The notes below the pieces were generated by a model. It did no database searches and was not told the origin of the DNA. It saw nothing but the letters and a program-made list of their open reading frames with translations. This document shows, in pieces, positions 1 to 8,378 of a stretch of DNA of 60,533 bases (positions within the stretch are counted from its first letter, which is position 1; each line of letters starts with the position of its first letter). Source of the DNA: Methanobacteriota archaeon. GTDB lineage: Archaea > Thermoplasmatota > Thermoplasmata > RBG-16-68-12. The stretch spans positions 1 through 60,533 of the forward strand of contig VBLS01000111.1 in NCBI GenBank assembly GCA_005878635.1, in the 5' to 3' direction. Both the position numbers and the translations under genes were made by a program.

Positions 1-1
1 C

Positions 2-61
2 CTGTCGACGGATCACCTGCAGGAAGGCCCTCGACGCGAACGCATCGGCGGGTACGCGTGA
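2..61 (+). CDS. C-terminal tail of an unidentified protein (partial)
   Basis: An open frame enters from the left edge and ends at a TGA 15 bp before the convergent purS stop. Only 19 residues are visible, ending E-R-I-G-G-Y-A. They match nothing I recognise. It is listed because the frame is open to the edge and the spacing fits two convergent genes, but so short a frame may be chance. Confidence 0.25.
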   Translation: MSTDHLQEGPRRERIGGYA

Positions 62-76
62 GGCCCCGGTTCGCCG

Positions 77-343
77 CTAGGTCTCGACGGCGATCGAATA
101 CTCGTGGATGACGGGATTCGCGAGGAGCCGGCGACACATCTCCTCGGCTTCCTTCCGGGCGACCTTCGCATCCTTGGTCGCCAGGTCGATTAGGAAGAGC
201 TTCACGCTGTGGACCCCTCCGATCCCCTTGAACCCGAGGAGGGTCAAGGCCTTCTGGACGTTGTCGCCCTCCGGATCCGTGACGCCTTTCCGCAAGTGGA
301 CCTCGACGCGGACGCGGACCATGGGGCTGACCGCGGCGGGCAT
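77..343 (-). CDS. purS: Phosphoribosylformylglycinamidine synthase subunit PurS
   Basis: PurS is the small subunit of the three-part FGAM synthase (PurLQS) of purine synthesis; it bridges glutaminase PurQ and synthetase PurL. The 88-residue product carries the family pattern: an N-terminal V-R-V-E-V-H-L strand, the K-G-V-T-D-P-E-G turn and K-A-L-x-x-L-G-F. Family members are about 80-85 residues and begin at the MVRVRVEV segment, so the ATG at 322 may be the true start; the upstream ATG at 343 has a GGAG just before it. It lies just downstream of two CARF-domain genes on the same strand. purQ and purL are not in the window. Confidence 0.9.
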   Translation of the reverse strand: MPAAVSPMVRVRVEVHLRKGVTDPEGDNVQKALTLLGFKGIGGVHSVKLFLIDLATKDAKVARKEAEEMCRRLLANPVIHEYSIAVET

Positions 344-356
344 CCGCTCCGGCCAC

Positions 357-986
357 TTAGGCCTTTCCAGGTTCCAGCCGGATATGCGGCCGGACGAGGC
401 CCAACCGCGGGGTCGGTCGGACCGTCGCGCGGCCGGACTCGATCGCCGACTCGAAGAGTCCTTTCGTCACAAGGGAACGCACCGCGGTCAGGATCGTCCG
501 CCTCGCGAATCCTCCCGACATCATCAAGGGAATCAAATTGGTCAGGGGGGTGCTTCGTCGGAGCCGCTGGGCGATGAACACCTCCGCGGGCGAGAAGTCG
601 GCCGTGATCCGCACGCCGCGGAGAATTGGTAGCCGAATTGGATCCGGGTCGCAATACCAGGCCTCGACGCCTTCGTGAAAGGCGGCCAGGATCGCCGCCG
701 TCGTGAGGATCTTGGTCCCGCCGGTCGCACTGATTCGGACGGGCCCCTTCTCCCGCTCCCGCTCGACGACATTCTCGATCGCTCGAAGGCAATTTCCGAA
801 GTCGAACGGATTGACGCGGACGCTCTGGAGGCTCGGCTCGAACGAGCGCAGACGGCGGAACGCGGGCGATCGAAAGGAATCCCGGCCGCCGACGAGGAGG
901 AGTCGATCGTACGGAAGCTGGCGGAGGCTGGGGAGGACGTGCTTGTCGTCGAACCCGATCGTGGCGATGAGCGCCCCGGCGTCCAT
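357..986 (-). CDS. CARF-like domain protein with degenerate winged helix
   Basis: Predicted cytoplasmic ligand-sensing regulator. Residues 1-130 look like a Rossmann-type CARF domain: an N-terminal strand A-L-I-A-T-I-G-F and, at 87-92, the A-T-G-G-T-K loop after a strand, as in Csa3 and related DUF6293-like proteins, where this loop contacts cyclic oligoadenylate. Residues 145-200 can form a shortened winged helix. It sits 4 bp downstream of a second CARF-HTH gene and is presumably co-transcribed with it. No cas gene or CRISPR array is present. The family call is from motif pattern and context; ligand and targets are unknown. Confidence 0.7.
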   Translation of the reverse strand: MDAGALIATIGFDDKHVLPSLRQLPYDRLLLVGGRDSFRSPAFRRLRSFEPSLQSVRVNPFDFGNCLRAIENVVEREREKGPVRISATGGTKILTTAAILAAFHEGVEAWYCDPDPIRLPILRGVRITADFSPAEVFIAQRLRRSTPLTNLIPLMMSGGFARRTILTAVRSLVTKGLFESAIESGRATVRPTPRLGLVRPHIRLEPGKA

Positions 987-990
987 GGAA

Positions 991-1626
991 TCACCCGAGG
1001 AGCAGCTCGATGCCGGGCGCGGGGACGATCACGAGCCGGCGGCCGTCGGCCGGATCGGCCTGGCGCTCGATCGTGCCCATCGACTCGAGTTTGCGCAGAT
1101 GATGGTTCATCGTGGCCTTGTGGACCCCCAGGGCGCGGGCCAGGGCCGTTTCCGAGAACGACTTCTCGCGGTTCTTGACGAGAAACGCGAGCACTTCCCG
1201 CTGCTTTCGGGTCAGTCCTTCGCCGTACGTCATCCGGAGGAGCGGGAGCGCGAGCTCGCGATACGTCTCGTCGTGGACGTACGTCGCGGGGATCCCCTCC
1301 AGGATGCAGACCAGGAGCGCCGCACTGCTCATGAGCCGGGTGCCTCCCGCGATGTTGAATCGGAGGTCCATCCCCGCGGACTTCTCCTTGCGGACATCCG
1401 CTCGAATCTGCCCTGCGACCTGCAGGAGATCATAGGCGTCGCTGACCTCGACCGCGGTACACGGGACCCCCAACCCTCGGCAAAATTCCACGACCTTGGC
1501 CCGAGCGTCCCGGCTCTTCGCATGATCGCTGTGGTAGAACGCGACGCGGTCGAGATGGCTCGTCGACCGGATCGAAGGGAGCAGGCTCTGTGGCCGCCAG
1601 CCAAGGGTGCCGAAAAGCACGGTCAT
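991..1626 (-). CDS. CARF-domain transcriptional regulator with MarR-like winged helix
   Basis: A 211-residue protein with a CARF-like N-terminal half and a C-terminal winged helix. The sensor half starts with strand T-V-L-F-G-T-L-G-W and has the A-G-G-T-R-L-M loop at 93-99, the residue set CARF domains use for cyclic nucleotides. Residues 138-200 read L-T-R-K-Q-R-E-V-L-A-F-L then a recognition helix and wing, a MarR-like fold. This is the Csa3/DUF6293-type architecture. A TATA-like element 25 bp upstream implies a leaderless transcript starting at this ATG. First gene of a likely operon with the second CARF gene and perhaps purS. Confidence 0.8.
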   Translation of the reverse strand: MTVLFGTLGWRPQSLLPSIRSTSHLDRVAFYHSDHAKSRDARAKVVEFCRGLGVPCTAVEVSDAYDLLQVAGQIRADVRKEKSAGMDLRFNIAGGTRLMSSAALLVCILEGIPATYVHDETYRELALPLLRMTYGEGLTRKQREVLAFLVKNREKSFSETALARALGVHKATMNHHLRKLESMGTIERQADPADGRRLVIVPAPGIELLLG

Positions 1627-1646
1627 GCTCCCTGTTCACCAAGTTC

Positions 1647-1656
1647 TAACAATAAG
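1647..1656 (-). promoter_or_regulatory. TATA box of the CARF operon
   Basis: On the minus strand CTTATTGTTA is centred about 25 nt upstream of the ATG at 1626, the expected distance for an archaeal leaderless promoter. It lies in the 113-bp divergent gap shared with the PH-domain gene. Confidence 0.5.
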
Positions 1657-1739
1657 AAGTTTCTTCCTTCGAATCCGGCCACAATCCGGTGTCGTCCAGA
1701 ACGCAGGCACGGTCGAAACCATTTTATCGTCCTCCTTAG

Positions 1740-2291
1740 ATGATTCCCGAGATGGCGACGAACCACGCTGGGGAGCAGACCCTCCTCGTGACGCGACCGA
1801 CGCGGCTGATCGCCCTGCGATATTGGAGCGCGTTGGTGCTGGCCCTCCTCCTCGCGGCGGTCCTCGGCCTCCGCATCCCGAGCCGGTTCTCGCCGACCTT
1901 CCCGAATCCCGCGGTCGCGGGCATCGAGCTGAGCACGATCCTCGCGGGTTTCTTCGTCTTCCTCGCGCTCCTCGCGTTCCTCGCGGCCGAGTTGAAGCGG
2001 AAGACGACGCGGTACATCATCACGGACAACAAGATCATTCGCGAGGATGGAATCCTGAACAAGAACACGCAGATGATCCCGTACACCCAGCTCGAGCGAG
2101 TGGACCTCCATCAGACCTTCGGCCAGCGGATCTTCAAGATCGGGACGATCGTCGTGGACACGGGGGACGACACCCTGAAGATCGACATGGTCCGGCACCC
2201 CGCGAAGGTCCAGGAGCTCCTGAGTAACCGGCTCGGGCGCCGCGCTTGGACCGGCCAAACGCCGCCAGGTCAGCCGCCGGTGAATCGCTGA
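1740..2291 (+). CDS. Bacterial-type PH (bPH2) domain membrane protein
   Basis: Membrane protein of the YdbS/YdbT-like (DUF304) family. Two hydrophobic helices lie at about 25-45 and 65-85, then a bPH2 domain that begins T-T-R-Y-I-I-T-D-N-K-I-I-R-E-D-G-I-L and continues with P-Y-T-Q-L-E-R-V-D and I-G-T-I-V-V-D-T-G. The beta-rich domain should face the cytoplasm. Family function is poorly known. A TATA-like TTTTAT at about 1722 places transcription start near 1750, so the second Met codon at 1752 may be the real, leaderless start. Divergent from the CARF operon. Confidence 0.85.
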   Translation: MIPEMATNHAGEQTLLVTRPTRLIALRYWSALVLALLLAAVLGLRIPSRFSPTFPNPAVAGIELSTILAGFFVFLALLAFLAAELKRKTTRYIITDNKIIREDGILNKNTQMIPYTQLERVDLHQTFGQRIFKIGTIVVDTGDDTLKIDMVRHPAKVQELLSNRLGRRAWTGQTPPGQPPVNR

Positions 2292-2313
2292 CGGTTCGTT
2301 CGAGAACTCTCGT

Positions 2314-2940
2314 TCACTCGGTCCACGGGAGCATCAAGGGCGCCTCGTGCGTCGCGGCGACCTCCCACGCGCCCGGCTCCCCGTCCGGCTCTCCTTCGAC
2401 CCAGTAGCCGCCGATCGTCATGTCGTAGCCGTGGTTCGCGTCGAGGGCCACCGTGCAACCGATCTTCCGCCGGTACCGCCGGGTGGAGCAGCCCGTCTCA
2501 TGGGGCTGCGACCAGGTCCGCCGCTTGAGGGCCATGACGACCTCGAGCCATCGGACCCGCCGTTCGGGACGGTCCCGGGAGATCCGCCGCAATTCGTCGG
2601 CGACGTAGTCGAGGTCCGTCCGGGAAAGGCTCGCGGCGCCGTCGTCCCCGGTGTGGCTGTGGAAGCCGCCCAGGACCGCGTATCCGACGTCCGCATGCTC
2701 GATCGCCCCGCGGGCCCGTTCGAAGGCCTTCTCGTTGCCGTGGGAGACCCAGTTCGGCTTGCGATCCTCGGTCTGCAGCGGATACGCGGCCCGGAGGACG
2801 GTCACCCCGCGGGGCCGCTGGCGGACGAGGCGGGTGCCGCGATTCCCGACGAGGAACCCGTTCGTCTCGCGGTTGTAGGCCTCCACAGCGGACGTGACCA
2901 AGCCGAGGAACGCGCTGCGCTCGATCACGATAGGGTCCAA
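2314..2940 (-). CDS. JAMM/MPN+ family metalloprotease-like protein
   Basis: The 208-residue product has the elements of a JAMM zinc peptidase: E25 in E-T-N-G-F-L-V-G, the H-S-H pair at 94-96, then S106 and D109. Archaeal relatives cleave isopeptide bonds to ubiquitin-like SAMPs or act in sulfur carrier processing. The spacing between HSH and the S-x2-D element is nine residues here instead of the usual seven, so activity needs confirming. Residues 130-208 are a C-terminal extension with two Cys (C-S-T-R-R, I-G-C-T) that I do not recognise. Divergent from the PRC-barrel gene; a TATA-like TTCTTATACG sits at 2981-2990. Confidence 0.75.
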   Translation of the reverse strand: MDPIVIERSAFLGLVTSAVEAYNRETNGFLVGNRGTRLVRQRPRGVTVLRAAYPLQTEDRKPNWVSHGNEKAFERARGAIEHADVGYAVLGGFHSHTGDDGAASLSRTDLDYVADELRRISRDRPERRVRWLEVVMALKRRTWSQPHETGCSTRRYRRKIGCTVALDANHGYDMTIGGYWVEGEPDGEPGAWEVAATHEAPLMLPWTE

Positions 2941-3112
2941 GGGTCCGCCTCTGGCAGGCGCCCGGCTGCAGTCCCCTCGGCGTATAAGAAAGTGCCGTCA
3001 CGAGTCGCGAAGAACGGTTGGAATAATCATCCGACGGTTTGATTCCAACGTCCTGCCCGGAGTTGGCCAGAAAGGAAAAATAAGCCTCGCGGGATATGCG
3101 AGGGAGGCCGGC

Positions 3113-3355
3113 GTGAAGTTCTTCGCCACGGAGCTACGCGGCAAGACGGTCATGACAGAGGACGGCCAGATCCTCGGGATCCTCGACGATTTCCTGTTCG
3201 ACCTGAAGACCGGCCGGATCCAGTCCCTCCTCGTCGCCCCGGCCGAGTCCGTCGAGACCCGCCTGTTCCAGACGGACCCCAAAGGCCGGCTCGTCCTGAG
3301 CTTCCGGTCGATGAAGGCGGTGAAAGATGTGATCATGACGCAGCTCGCCGATTGA
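3113..3355 (+). CDS. PRC-barrel domain protein
   Basis: An 80-residue single PRC-barrel protein. Strands are visible as F-F-A-T-E-L-R-G-K-T-V, G-Q-I-L-G-I-L-D-D-F-L-F-D and I-Q-S-L-L-V-A-P. Archaeal members are small RNA- or RNP-associated proteins; archaeal CdvA also uses the fold. I chose the GTG at 3113 because a Shine-Dalgarno AGGGAGG ends six bases upstream and a TATA-like AAAATAA lies at about 3078. The frame stays open upstream to 2894, but that part overlaps the divergent gene and does not look coding. The RNase J gene starts 13 bp downstream, so co-transcription is likely. Confidence 0.85.
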   Translation: MKFFATELRGKTVMTEDGQILGILDDFLFDLKTGRIQSLLVAPAESVETRLFQTDPKGRLVLSFRSMKAVKDVIMTQLAD

Positions 3356-3368
3356 GCCGCGGACCCGT

Positions 3369-4721
3369 GTGGCCATGACGAACCTGACCTTCTACGGCGG
3401 CGTCGGAGAGATCGGCGGGAACAAGGTCCTCGTCGAAGACCGCGACGCGCGGATCTGGCTCGACATGGGCGCCACCTTCGACTTCGGCTCGGAGTACTTC
3501 GTCGAATACCTCACGCCGCGAGAACGGTTCGGCCTCCGGGACTACTTCGCCCTCGGACTCCTGCCGCGGCTGCCCGGCCTCTACGCCGCGGATTGGCTCG
3601 AGTCGGCGGGATTGCCGCACGAGGCCCCGCGGTTTTCGGCAGCGTTCATCTCCCACATCCACTTCGACCACACGAACCACCTGCGGTTCCTCGACGCCGC
3701 GATCCCGGTCCACCTCGGGAGGACGAAGATCATCCTGGACTCTTGGGAGATCACGACCCGCGGGATGGACCTCCTGGCCCACGACTACCGCACGTTCCGC
3801 ACCGGTGCGAGCATCGACGTGGACGGCGTGGAGGTCGAACCGATCCATGTCGATCATTCGGCGCCGGCCGCCTACGGATTCCTGGTGCACACGGCCGCCG
3901 GGACGGTCGCTTACACCGGGGACCTGCGTCAACATGGACCGCACGCGGAGATGACCCGTGACTTCATCGAGGCGGCGAGGACGAACGAGCCGATCGCCCT
4001 GATCACAGAAGGGACGCGGGTGACTCCCGAAGACCCGCGGTCGAATCTCACGGAGGCGCAGGTGAAGTCGAAGAGCATCGAGGCCGCGGGGCGGGCGAAA
4101 GGCAAGTCGGTCTTCGCGACCTTCTACCCGCGGGATGTGGACCGCATGCGGACCTTCGTCGAAGTGGCGAAGGCCGTCGGCCGGAAGTTCGTCGTGCAGG
4201 CGCGGGCCGCCCACCTCCTCGTCTCCCTGTCCCAGGACGCACGGATCCAGGTCCCGGACGTCCTGCGCGACCAGGACCTGCTCGTGTACGACCGTCGGTT
4301 CGAACGCCAGGACACCTGGGAGAAGAATCTGTTCGCCCAACTCGGAGATCGAGTCGTGACGTCCGATTACGTCCGCGACCATCAGGACGAACTCGTCGTC
4401 CAGCTGGATTTCACGACGATGCCGGAGCTGGTCGACATCCGCCCGGTGCCCGGAAGCACCTTCATCCACTCGAAGAGCGAGCCGATCGAGGAGGACAATG
4501 AGGTCGAGGAGGCCGTCGCGAACTGGGTCCGGTTCTTCAAGCTCCGGAGGTTCCAGTACCACGCGAGCGGGCACATGTCGGAGCGGGAGATCGCGGACAT
4601 GATCCGCGCGATCGGCGCGAAGGCGGTCATCCCGATCCATACCGAGTACCCGGAGAGGTTCACGGGCTTCGCCCCGCGGGTCGTCCAACCGACCGTCGCG
4701 CGGCCGATGACCCTCGACTGA
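3369..4721 (+). CDS. RNase J-family metallo-beta-lactamase ribonuclease
   Basis: Predicted zinc-dependent ribonuclease of the beta-CASP/RNase J group, which in archaea acts as a 5'-3' exonuclease in mRNA decay. Visible motifs: G-G-V-G-E-I-G-G-N at 10-18, the metal motif S-H-I-H-F-D-H at 95-101, H-V-D-H-S-A-P, Y-T-G-D-L-R (third metal ligand), and the C-terminal S-G-H and P-I-H-T-E. At 450 residues it is close to archaeal RNase J size. It begins at GTG 3369 or at the in-frame ATG 3375. It follows the PRC-barrel gene closely, so the pair may act together on RNA. Confidence 0.88.
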   Translation: MAMTNLTFYGGVGEIGGNKVLVEDRDARIWLDMGATFDFGSEYFVEYLTPRERFGLRDYFALGLLPRLPGLYAADWLESAGLPHEAPRFSAAFISHIHFDHTNHLRFLDAAIPVHLGRTKIILDSWEITTRGMDLLAHDYRTFRTGASIDVDGVEVEPIHVDHSAPAAYGFLVHTAAGTVAYTGDLRQHGPHAEMTRDFIEAARTNEPIALITEGTRVTPEDPRSNLTEAQVKSKSIEAAGRAKGKSVFATFYPRDVDRMRTFVEVAKAVGRKFVVQARAAHLLVSLSQDARIQVPDVLRDQDLLVYDRRFERQDTWEKNLFAQLGDRVVTSDYVRDHQDELVVQLDFTTMPELVDIRPVPGSTFIHSKSEPIEEDNEVEEAVANWVRFFKLRRFQYHASGHMSEREIADMIRAIGAKAVIPIHTEYPERFTGFAPRVVQPTVARPMTLD

Positions 4722-4735
4722 TCCGGAGGCGCGGC

Positions 4736-5389
4736 CTAGCGGAAGTAGGACACGATGGCCCCTTGGATTCCGAGGATCACGAACTGCACCGCGATGGCGG
4801 CCAGAATGAGGCCGATGATCCGCGAGATCGCGTAGGCCCCCATGCGGCCGATTCGACCGAACACCCGGTCCGCTTGGTACAGGAGGACCCAGGTGATGCC
4901 CATCGTGGCGAGGATGGAGCCGATGATCACCGCGATCTGGCCCATGTCGAAGCTCGGATAGGAGGCCTCGGCCATGAGCACCATGACGGTCGTGATGGCC
5001 CCCGGGCCCGCCATCATCGGGATCCCGAGCGGTACGATGCCGGCCGCCTCCCGTTCGAGCGCTTCCGCGCGATCCTGCGCGGTCAACTGGGTCCGGGAGC
5101 GTTCTCCTTGCATCATCGAGAAGGCGATCGTGAAGAGCAAGATCCCTCCGGCGATGCGGAACGCCGGGATCGAGGTGCCGAAGACGAAGAAGATGTAGTT
5201 GCCGACGAAGGCGAAGACGAGCAGCGTGATGGTCGCGGCGAGGATCGCCTTCTGGATCACCCGGCCTTTCATCTCCTTCGGGTACGAGCGCGTCAGGACC
5301 ACGAAGAAGGTCATCGCGCCGATGGGATTCACGATCGCGAAGAGTGCGACGAAGGTCGTGATCGCAAAACTGACGAGGTCCGCCGCCAT
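4736..5389 (-). CDS. MarC family integral membrane protein
   Basis: UPF0056/MarC family membrane protein of 217 residues with six predicted helices. Family marks are F-A-I-V-N-P-I-G-A near residue 20 and G-I-P-M-M-A-G-P-G-A-I-T-T near 122. The family was once linked to multiple antibiotic resistance, a link since questioned; substrate unknown. It ends 15 bp from the convergent RNase J gene and starts 28 bp downstream of trmI on the same strand, so it may be the second gene of a trmI-marC unit. Confidence 0.9.
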   Translation of the reverse strand: MAADLVSFAITTFVALFAIVNPIGAMTFFVVLTRSYPKEMKGRVIQKAILAATITLLVFAFVGNYIFFVFGTSIPAFRIAGGILLFTIAFSMMQGERSRTQLTAQDRAEALEREAAGIVPLGIPMMAGPGAITTVMVLMAEASYPSFDMGQIAVIIGSILATMGITWVLLYQADRVFGRIGRMGAYAISRIIGLILAAIAVQFVILGIQGAIVSYFR

Positions 5390-5417
5390 GCCGGCGCGGC
5401 CCAGACAGCGGCCCGTA

Positions 5418-6182
5418 TTAGAAGGTGTCGAGCACTTTTCGCGCGAACGTCAGATACCCGGTGTGTCCCAGGGGTGCGAAAGAGGGGTGCGTCCCCGCCT
5501 CGTGCGCGACGATCTCCCGTTCGATGATTTCGACGCTTCGGATTTCGACGAAGGTACTCTTCCGAAGGGTCGCGACCGTCCGGTTCACCTGCTCCATGTT
5601 GGGCGAGTAGGACGCGAAGTGCCCGCACGGACGGAGGACGGTCGCGGCACCATCGACCGCCTCCCACGGATCGGGGATATCGAGGATCATCGCGTCCGCG
5701 CCACGCTCGACAACCCCCTTCCGGCCGTCGCCGATCTTGAACTCAACGACGCCTTCCAGATCGGCTGCCGTCACGTTATCGCGAGCCCGGTCGAGGAACT
5801 CGGGACGGACGTCGTAGGTCACGACCCGGCCCTTCGACCCGACGGCATGGGCCAGGGCGAGTGTCAAGGCCCCCGAGCCGGCGCCGATCTCGACGACGAA
5901 GTCTCCCGGCTTGACGTCGCAATTCCATAGGAGGGCGGGCGCGTCCTTCGTCCCGATAATCTGGGCTTCTCGGCGCACGGACTCGATCTCGTCCCGAATC
6001 GACGGGACCATCACCAAGAAGGTCCGATCGCCAATCGTCCACCGGCGGCCCAACAACCCTTGCAACGTGTCCGCGCGGACCACGCCAACCGAAGGGATCT
6101 TCACGGTCTCTCGATCGAGATTCACGAGGTGTTTGGCGCCGGAGGCTTCCAGCAACACGACGCGTTCGAAGGGCGCGTTCAT
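5418..6182 (-). CDS. trmI: tRNA (adenine-N1)-methyltransferase TrmI
   Basis: SAM-dependent enzyme that makes m1A at position 58 (and 57 in archaea) of the tRNA T-loop, as a homotetramer. The 254-residue protein has a small N-terminal beta domain, then a Rossmann methyltransferase fold with motif I V-E-I-G-A-G-S-G-A-L-T at about 105-115, Y-D-V-R-P-E-F after it, and motif IV D-I-P-D-P-W at about 168. The family C-terminal block H-E-A-G-T-H-P-S-F-A-P-L-G-H-T-G-Y-L is present. Divergent from livH; TATA-like sequence in the shared gap near 6230 could serve either gene. Confidence 0.93.
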   Translation of the reverse strand: MNAPFERVVLLEASGAKHLVNLDRETVKIPSVGVVRADTLQGLLGRRWTIGDRTFLVMVPSIRDEIESVRREAQIIGTKDAPALLWNCDVKPGDFVVEIGAGSGALTLALAHAVGSKGRVVTYDVRPEFLDRARDNVTAADLEGVVEFKIGDGRKGVVERGADAMILDIPDPWEAVDGAATVLRPCGHFASYSPNMEQVNRTVATLRKSTFVEIRSVEIIEREIVAHEAGTHPSFAPLGHTGYLTFARKVLDTF

Positions 6183-6271
6183 GACTACCTTGCCCGGGAG
6201 GACCGCGGCCTTTCTCGAATCCGCAGAAAGGTTAAATGGATTCCGTACCTTCCGCGCCCGTCAGCCTGGTT

Positions 6272-7411
6272 ATGTCATCGAATTCTGAGGAGACTCCTCC
6301 GGCTGAAACCTCGCGTCTTCGCCGATTGCGCGAGGTCCTTCGGTTCACACCTCGATCTCGCCGGCAACTCCTGCGGGCCCTGATCGTCACCACGATTTTC
6401 GTCATCTTTCTCGCGGCCCTTGCAACCCTGTTTGGAATCACGATCTTGCAGTACACGCTCGCGGGCTTCCGTCTCAGCAGCATCGTCATCGTCGCCGCGA
6501 TTGGCCTGACCGTCATCTACGGAATCCGTGGGTTCGCGAACTTCGCGTACGGTGACCTGATGACCCTCGGCGCCTACGTGGCCCTGTTCGTCAATATGAA
6601 CATGGCCCTCTCGCTCGTCTGGGGAGCGATCGTCTCGTTCGTGGTCCTTGCCCTCGTCGGAATTCTCCTCGAGGTGTTGATCTTCGCCAGGCTGGAGGGA
6701 CGAGGCCCCGTGCCGCCGATCGTCGCCTCCGTCGGTGTCGGATTGATCGTCCAGAATGGAATCCGGGCGGTCGCGACGACGCAGCAATGGATCTTTCGGG
6801 TCCCTTTCATCCCGGAAATTCCCATTGTTCCGGGCCTCGGGTTCCATTGGATTCGGGACCTTGGGACCGTGGCCGTCGGTCTCGCCTTCATGATTTCCGT
6901 TCACATCCTGCTGACGTACACGAATCTCGGCAAGGCGATGCGGGCGACGGCGGACAACCTTGAGCTTGCGAAGGCAACCGGCATCGATACGAAATTGGTC
7001 ACCTACGCGGCCTGGGCGGTCAGCTGCTCCTTCGCATCGACGGCCGGAGTCTTGCTCGGCCTCATCGGCGTCGTCAGTCCGGTAATCGGCTTCAATGTCC
7101 TCCTCCTCGTTTTCGCCGCGGTCATCGTCGGCGGGATTGGTTCGCCCTACGGGGCCGTGCTCGGCGGCCTCGTGATCGGACTGTCCCAGGAAATGTCGGT
7201 GCCTCTCTTGCTCGGACTCGGGGCCTCGAGCGCCTACAAGGTGGCAATCCCCTTCATCGTCATGATCGCGGTCCTCATCCTTCGCCCTTGGGGCATCGCC
7301 GGACGACCGCCCCCGTTCGCACGGCGGGTCTTCTTCATCGAGAAAATCTTGGACGCGATCGGTGGGCGTCCCGGCGCGGCCCAGGACGCGGAACGAGAGA
7401 GCGGGGGCTGA
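6272..7411 (+). CDS. livH: Branched-chain amino-acid ABC transporter permease LivH
   Basis: Membrane component of a Liv-type importer. After a charged N-terminal segment the protein has eight or more hydrophobic helices and the family pattern G-L-T-V-I-Y-G-I-R-G-F-A-N-F-A-Y-G-D, then G-x-A-M-R-A-T-A-D-N and A-x-x-V-G-G-I-G-S-P-Y-G-A. I prefer the ATG at 6272 over 6236 because a TATA-like GTTAAAT centred near 6232 would start transcription around 6258. First gene of livHMGF; livM overlaps its 3' end by 50 nt. Confidence 0.92.
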   Translation: MSSNSEETPPAETSRLRRLREVLRFTPRSRRQLLRALIVTTIFVIFLAALATLFGITILQYTLAGFRLSSIVIVAAIGLTVIYGIRGFANFAYGDLMTLGAYVALFVNMNMALSLVWGAIVSFVVLALVGILLEVLIFARLEGRGPVPPIVASVGVGLIVQNGIRAVATTQQWIFRVPFIPEIPIVPGLGFHWIRDLGTVAVGLAFMISVHILLTYTNLGKAMRATADNLELAKATGIDTKLVTYAAWAVSCSFASTAGVLLGLIGVVSPVIGFNVLLLVFAAVIVGGIGSPYGAVLGGLVIGLSQEMSVPLLLGLGASSAYKVAIPFIVMIAVLILRPWGIAGRPPPFARRVFFIEKILDAIGGRPGAAQDAERESGG

Positions 7412-8378
7412 CCGGACGGCCATCGACACCGGGATCCTGACCAACGTCGGTTTCTATGTCTATGTCTCGATCGTCTTTGCATTGCTCGCCCTTGGATTCA
7501 ACCTTCAGTGGGGGTACACCGGACTCTTCAACGCGGGCATCGCCGGGTTCTTCCTTATTGGAGCGTACACAACGGCAATCGCGATCACGCCCCCGACCCC
7601 GCCTTCCATCGGGTACCCGGGCCATCTTGGGGGGTTCTCGCTGCCGCTGTGGCTCGCGGCGATCCTCTCGATGGCCGCGGCCGGCTCCGTGGCGGCGTTG
7701 GTCGCGCTCCCCACCGTCCGCCTTCGGGCGGACTACCTTGCGATCGCGACACTCGCTTTCGCCGAGGTCCTCCGAGTCGTCGCGATCAACTGGGAGTCCG
7801 TCACCGCGGGGACCATCGGGATCTTTCCGATTCCGCAACCGGTCGAATTCAATCCGCCCAGCGCATTCCTGAACGCGATGGTGAAGGTGGCCATCGGCGC
7901 GGGCGTCCTCTTGATCCTCCTCGTGGTCCTGCTCTTCATGACTGAGTCGCCGTGGGGACGCGTCCTCCGCGCGGTCCGAGAGGACGAAGAGGCGACGATG
8001 GCCCTCGGAAAGAACACGTTCCTCTACAAACTCCAGGCGTTCGCCATCGGTGGAGCCTTGATGGGCCTCGCAGGCTGGCTCTTCACCATTACGATCAACT
8101 ACATCGAGCCGTCCGGGAGCTTCGCTCCTGCGATTACCTTCTCCGTGTGGGTCATGGTCATCGTCGGAGGCGCGGGGAATCTACGGGGCGCCATCGTCGG
8201 CGCCTTCGCCATCTACGGATTGGAGTGGCTTTCCGTCCAGCTGAAGGACTACGCACCTCGGGAACTCAAGGACACGATCTTCTACATCCGGCTGATGATT
8301 GTCGGAACCTTGCTCATCGTCCTCATCATCTATCGCCCGGAAGGGATTCTCCGGGAGAAGAAACGGATCTTGCGATGA
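7362..8378 (+). CDS. livM: Branched-chain amino-acid ABC transporter permease LivM
   Basis: Second permease of the Liv importer. Hydrophobic helices begin at about residue 28; the signature G-Y-T-G-L-F-N-A-G-I-A-G-F is followed by L-R-A-D-Y-L-A-I-A-T-L, R-A-V-R-E-D-E-E-A and I-V-G-G-A-G-N-L-R-G-A-I-V-G-A, all LivM marks. The only usable start ahead of the first helix in this frame is GTG 7362, which sits inside livH, giving a 50-nt overlap; a TTG further down would cut into helix 1. The stop overlaps the livG ATG as ATGA, so translation is probably coupled. Confidence 0.92.
   Translation: MGVPARPRTRNERAGADRTAIDTGILTNVGFYVYVSIVFALLALGFNLQWGYTGLFNAGIAGFFLIGAYTTAIAITPPTPPSIGYPGHLGGFSLPLWLAAILSMAAAGSVAALVALPTVRLRADYLAIATLAFAEVLRVVAINWESVTAGTIGIFPIPQPVEFNPPSAFLNAMVKVAIGAGVLLILLVVLLFMTESPWGRVLRAVREDEEATMALGKNTFLYKLQAFAIGGALMGLAGWLFTITINYIEPSGSFAPAITFSVWVMVIVGGAGNLRGAIVGAFAIYGLEWLSVQLKDYAPRELKDTIFYIRLMIVGTLLIVLIIYRPEGILREKKRILR

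Noticed and set aside
1..2291. CRISPR array or cas genes near the CARF proteins
   Set aside because: No regularly spaced repeats and no Cas motifs were found in the first 6 kb or elsewhere in the window.
2894..3112. N-terminal extension of the PRC-barrel protein
   Set aside because: It overlaps the divergent JAMM gene and promoter region, and the GTG at 3113 has a good Shine-Dalgarno.
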